Assembly (NCBI GenBank): GCA_937880805.1
Contig: CALGRR010000042.1
Span: forward strand, 1-18,244
DNA: 18,244 nt
Reading direction: 5' to 3'
From: an uncultured Clostridia bacterium
GTDB lineage: Bacteria > Bacillota > Clostridia > Oscillospirales > Acutalibacteraceae
Shown: positions 15,952 to 18,244 of the stretch, piece after piece
Position numbering within the stretch: the first letter of the stretch is position 1
Layout of the letters: each line of letters starts with the position of its first letter
Notes under the pieces: model-generated
The model's database searches: none
Told to the model about the DNA's origin: nothing
What the model saw: only the letters and a program-made list of their open reading frames with translations
Program-made: the position numbers and the translations under genes

Positions 15952-17445
15952 TTAAACGCTTTCTTCTATTTGGATTTTTACAGCTTTGTTTTCATCTGTC
16001 ATCTTGATGTTCAGGTCACGGCGTCTTTGCATAAGCTCCGAATACATCTGATTTCTCAGATTACCCGAGAGGGGATAAAGGAATTTCGGAATAACGGCAA
16101 GTATACCCGTAAGCTGAGGAACACCCGTGCACAGAGCAAAGAGCCACCATTTTGTTTTATCGGTCTGTGTTCCGATAGCAATGCCCTGCTCATAGCCTAT
16201 TGCACTTAAAATAAGGCTTTTTGCAGAGTTCATAACAATGTTCTGAACTTTTGCAATAAGGTTTCTTGCAACGCCTATGGTCGCTTCAACTCTGTAGCCG
16301 TTTTTCCATTCGCAATAATCCATTGCTTCGTTATAAAGCTCCGCCTTAACAACCTTGCGGATGCCGAATGCCCATTTATCAAACCACGCCTGCACGCCGA
16401 AAAGAATGCACATAAGCAAACGCTTTTTATAATTCTTATTGATTGAACCTATTATAAACAGCAGAATAACCCAGAATCTTGTGTATAAATCTTCAAAAAC
16501 CCATATTGCTTTTGTTGAAAACCTTTCTCTTATCGGTTTAACAAAAGCATAACTTATCGAGCCGTTTAATCCCGATGGGATATTCAAAATAGTTTGCAGC
16601 GTTGCTGAACCGAGAACATCAATGAAATAGTTCGTACTGCTTGAGCCAACGCTGAAGCCTCCGAGAAAATCAGAGAGGGTAATCAGCAAAACGGGGTAGT
16701 TGTTAACAACAGCTTTCAGTCCCTGCTTAACGCTCGGGGCTTCAACAGACTGCATAACTCTTTCTCTTGAAACAAGGAAGAAATACAGAGTGAATGCAGA
16801 AGAAATAATGCTTGTTCCGAGACCCATTGCAAGAAAAACGTTCTGCAACTTCCATTTAAGAATGTTGTTATTTATAAGGTCAATCAGAACACCCATAATA
16901 TAATTGGGCATATCCTCGCCCATATAACCCGTCAGCAGCTCCGCCATAGTAATTAGCCGTGCTCGGTCATTCGGGTGCGGCGTTATTGTTGTCATATAAC
17001 CTGCTTTTGCAATGCTTGTGAAGGTGCCCGCAGTTTCGTTAACAACATTGAATGCGAAATAATAAATCAGCTTCGGCAGAAATGTGCCTGAAGAACCCGG
17101 GAAGAAAAACGGAATAAACCAATAAAGTGCACCCAAAAGAGTCATAGGTATCTGAAAAGCAACAAGATACGGTCTGAACTTGCCCCATCTTGTTCTTGTT
17201 TTATCAACAATGGTCGCTATGATCGGGTCGTTTATAATATCCCACGCACCGGTAAAAAGGCTCACGAGAGCATTGGTTTTAAAATCGATTTTAACAACAT
17301 CCCAGATAAATCTGTCTGTGTAGCTGTTGATGTGAAAGGCGTTGGAGAAATCGTTAATCAGATAGGCTATTGTTTCTTTGTTGCCAACATACCTTCTGTT
17401 ATAAACATTGAATTCTGATATATTGCGGTTAACTTCATTTCCCAT
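15952..17445 (-). CDS. MelB-type (GPH family) sugar:cation symporter
   Basis: This 497-residue polytopic membrane protein has about twelve hydrophobic segments. The glycoside-pentoside-hexuronide family signature lies at residues 66-94: GAWDIINDPIIATIVD, then RTRWGKFRPYL. D69 and D73 correspond to the cation-binding Asp55 and Asp59 of E. coli MelB, so Na+ or H+ coupling is likely. The start is ATG 17445; GGGAG lies about 11 nt before it. The long N-terminal extension (about 30 residues before the first helix) is a little unusual. The gene is paired with the oxidoreductase and sits near the GH27 gene on the other strand, so galactosides are plausible cargo. Substrate and ion are inferred. Confidence 0.92.
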   Translation of the reverse strand: MGNEVNRNISEFNVYNRRYVGNKETIAYLINDFSNAFHINSYTDRFIWDVVKIDFKTNALVSLFTGAWDIINDPIIATIVDKTRTRWGKFRPYLVAFQIPMTLLGALYWFIPFFFPGSSGTFLPKLIYYFAFNVVNETAGTFTSIAKAGYMTTITPHPNDRARLITMAELLTGYMGEDMPNYIMGVLIDLINNNILKWKLQNVFLAMGLGTSIISSAFTLYFFLVSRERVMQSVEAPSVKQGLKAVVNNYPVLLITLSDFLGGFSVGSSSTNYFIDVLGSATLQTILNIPSGLNGSISYAFVKPIRERFSTKAIWVFEDLYTRFWVILLFIIGSINKNYKKRLLMCILFGVQAWFDKWAFGIRKVVKAELYNEAMDYCEWKNGYRVEATIGVARNLIAKVQNIVMNSAKSLILSAIGYEQGIAIGTQTDKTKWWLFALCTGVPQLTGILAVIPKFLYPLSGNLRNQMYSELMQRRRDLNIKMTDENKAVKIQIEESV

Positions 17446-17475
17446 AATTTATAAAACTCCCGTTTATAAAATATT

Positions 17476-17509
17476 GAAAGAAAAGCGTTGCGGTTATTTT
17501 CCGCAACGC
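17476..17509 (-). terminator. Intrinsic terminator after the PC4-like gene
   Basis: On the minus strand GCGTTGCGG (17509-17501) pairs with CCGCAACGC (17493-17485), followed by TTTTCTTTC down to 17476. It separates the 71-residue gene from the symporter-oxidoreductase pair, so the pair probably has its own promoter, which I could not identify in the short gap. Confidence 0.9.
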
Positions 17510-17520
17510 CCGCTTATAGA

Positions 17521-17736
17521 TTACAGACTTTTTACAGCATCTTTAAGAGCTGCCATTTCTTCCTTGCTGAGTGTAACACCCTTGCCCATTTTTTCGTGGT
17601 CAGGAGCCCACTCACGAATATCGTACTTGGGATCTCTGCCGTTCCAGCTGATGAGGTTGAGCTCTTTGGTCCATCCCTTGGGATTTTCTGAGAGAACAGC
17701 TACGGATTCTACGATTTCATAAGTAAATTCAGGCAT
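17521..17736 (-). CDS. PC4/YdbC-like small single-stranded-nucleic-acid-binding protein
   Basis: This 71-residue protein resembles bacterial YdbC and the PC4 coactivator fold, which binds single-stranded DNA or RNA. Supporting segments are KELNLISWNGRDPKYDIREW (residues 24-43), the DHEKMGKG turn (46-53) and the C-terminal helix LSKEEMAALKDAV. The start is ATG 17736: GAAAGGAGA lies 6-7 nt upstream, and the longer reading frame to 17850 has no such site and reads through promoter sequence. It is transcribed alone from the promoter at 17771-17799 and ends at a good terminator. Its physiological role in Firmicutes is unclear. Confidence 0.9.
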   Translation of the reverse strand: MPEFTYEIVESVAVLSENPKGWTKELNLISWNGRDPKYDIREWAPDHEKMGKGVTLSKEEMAALKDAVKSL

Positions 17737-17770
17737 TTTACTTCTCCTTTCGAGTCTTTTATACAATCCA

Positions 17771-17799
17771 ATTATAATATAAAGAAATAATAAAGTAAA
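17771..17799 (-). promoter_or_regulatory. Promoter of the PC4-like gene
   Basis: On the minus strand TTTACT (17799-17794) is followed after exactly 17 nt by a perfect TATAAT (17776-17771), about 35 nt before the start codon. It lies in a very AT-rich stretch just downstream of the palindromic region. Confidence 0.8.
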
Positions 17800-17823
17800 T
17801 ATATTTTTTAAAAATTGAAAGGT

Positions 17824-17961
17824 GCTATAGCCATGCAACCTCGATTCCACTATGTTTCATCTCGGTCACGGGCATCGCCCTATCGTCTGCAAATAATATA
17901 CGATCACTCGTGAGCAAGCTCCCAGTATCGTATATTATTTACATCCGGCATGGCTCATAGC
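17824..17961. repeat. Nested inverted repeats flanking about 110 bases
   Basis: The outer arms are GCTATAGCCATGC (17824-17836) and GCATGGCTCATAGC (17948-17961); they are reverse complements apart from one inserted C. An inner perfect 14-base pair of arms, AAATAATATACGAT (17891-17904) and ATCGTATATTATTT (17927-17940), has a 22-base loop that itself contains GAGC-AA-GCTC. GGGC-ATC-GCCC lies between at 17870-17880. The right outer arm overlaps the end of the 66-residue gene. The block has no T-run like a standard terminator. It could be a recombination site, a folded RNA element or a small non-autonomous repeat; the sequence does not decide. Confidence 0.75.
17825..17875 (-). pseudogene. Short peptide resembling the start of a type I restriction specificity subunit (HsdS), truncated
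   Basis: Reading from ATG 17875 on the minus strand gives the 16-residue MPVTEMKHSGIEVAWL before TAG at 17827-17825. Many HsdS proteins begin with a K-x-S-G-I-E-W-I-G-x-I-P motif, so MKHSGIE is a good partial match that stops where the W-I-G would come. The break falls inside the outer inverted-repeat arm. This could be a gene remnant, or chance in a repeat element; the match is short. Confidence 0.3.
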
Positions 17962-18139
17962 TATCGTGAAAGTGATTCTTAATAACCGCCTTTAATCCAT
18001 CGTGAATATTCTTATCATTCTGTCCATCCAGATATGTGACAACTCGAAATCCCAGTTTCCTATATTTATCCTTTGCTGTTTCATATTCTTTTTCTGATGA
18101 AAAATCGTTTTTCCAAAGATAATAGGTTGGTTTACTCAA
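17939..18139 (-). CDS. Conserved-looking small protein of unknown function
   Basis: This 66-residue protein starts with TTG at 18139, the only start available, since the only internal Met is the last residue. GAGGGG lies 12 nt upstream, a weak ribosome site. It begins KPTYYLWKNDFSSEKEYETA and continues with a charged helix and a strand RVVTYLDG, suggesting a small alpha/beta fold; no motif that I recognise is present. The last residues (SYEPCRM) are encoded in the outer inverted-repeat arm, so the native protein may once have ended differently. It starts 6 nt after the partial gene upstream, suggesting an operon. Small proteins of this sort occur in mobile regions of Firmicutes, but I cannot assign it to a named family. 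Confidence 0.6.
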   Translation of the reverse strand: MSKPTYYLWKNDFSSEKEYETAKDKYRKLGFRVVTYLDGQNDKNIHDGLKAVIKNHFHDSYEPCRM

Positions 18140-18145
18140 GTGTTA

Positions 18146-18244
18146 TCACATCCCCTCTGCCTTATCGTTATTGTATGAATTGTTGTTCTTATTGTTGCAA
18201 GTCCCATTTGCAGCTTTATCGATTAGCCGAGATTCCAGTTTCTT
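18146..18244 (-). CDS. 3' end of an unidentified gene (5' end outside window)
   Basis: On the minus strand the frame is open from the window edge to TGA at 18148-18146, giving 32 residues: a basic helix-like start (KKLESRLIDKAANG) and an Asn-rich tail (NNKNNNSYNND). It ends just before the start of the 66-residue gene, and GAGGGG inside it could serve that gene. Too little is present to assign a family; it could also be a chance open frame. Confidence 0.4.
   Translation of the reverse strand, partial: KKLESRLIDKAANGTCNNKNNNSYNNDKAEGM

Noticed and set aside
17446..17480. TATAAA before the symporter start as a -10 box
   Set aside because: No acceptable -35 at 16-18 nt; that position falls in the preceding terminator stem.
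17521..17850. 109-residue reading frame as the full PC4-like protein
   Set aside because: The extra N terminus translates promoter and AT-rich sequence; the strong ribosome site precedes the ATG at 17736.
17824..17961. CRISPR or tRNA gene in the palindromic block
   Set aside because: There are no direct repeats with spacers and no cloverleaf or T-loop sequence; the symmetry is purely inverted.

Overview
The window looks like chromosome of an endospore-forming Clostridia bacterium, probably an uncultured gut or rumen Oscillospiraceae/Lachnospiraceae-type organism. The reasons are a spoIIA sporulation operon, a T-box leader on valS, strong Gram-positive Shine-Dalgarno sites, U-tailed intrinsic terminators, moderate-to-low GC, and a group of plant-sugar genes. 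The genus cannot be fixed from the sequence alone.

Layout. (1) 1-2284, plus strand: three genes resembling the Bacillus subtilis ydjG-ydjH-ydjI envelope-stress group. They are the zinc-ribbon tail of a YdjI/SPFH-like protein, a YdjG-like double zinc-ribbon membrane protein and a YdjH-like TPM-domain protein. (2) 2285-6733, plus: a T-box riboswitch, valS, an intergenic hairpin, folC and an intrinsic terminator. (3) 6752-8240, plus: spoIIAA-spoIIAB-sigF, the partner-switching module that controls the first forespore sigma factor, closed by a terminator. (4) 8254-14625, plus: a DapA/NanA-family aldolase, a short-chain reductase with an unusual treble-clef-finger-like tail, an orphan peptide-type substrate-binding lipoprotein, and a GH27 alpha-galactosidase with a carbohydrate-binding-like module inserted in its catalytic domain. 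(5) 17736-14664, minus: a 71-residue PC4/YdbC-like protein with its own promoter and terminator, then a MelB-type sugar symporter and a Gfo/Idh/MocA oxidoreductase as a tight pair. This pair converges on the GH27 gene at a shared hairpin. (6) 17820-18244, minus: a region unlike the rest, with nested inverted repeats, a peptide resembling the start of a type I restriction specificity subunit, a 66-residue orphan protein and the 3' end of another reading frame. It may be the edge of a mobile or rearranged segment.

How the genes work together. Blocks 2 and 3 are housekeeping and sporulation functions. Blocks 4 and 5 could together take up and degrade galactosides: GH27 releases galactose, the symporter imports a glycoside, and the three oxidoreductase/aldolase enzymes modify the sugar or sugar acid. 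That pathway is inferred from gene proximity; only the enzyme families are supported directly. I found no CRISPR array, rRNA, tRNA or recognisable complete insertion sequence. The observations most worth checking are the reductase/zinc-finger fusion with a missing cysteine, the GH27 insertion, the cysteine set in the Gfo/Idh protein, and the palindromic region at the right end.
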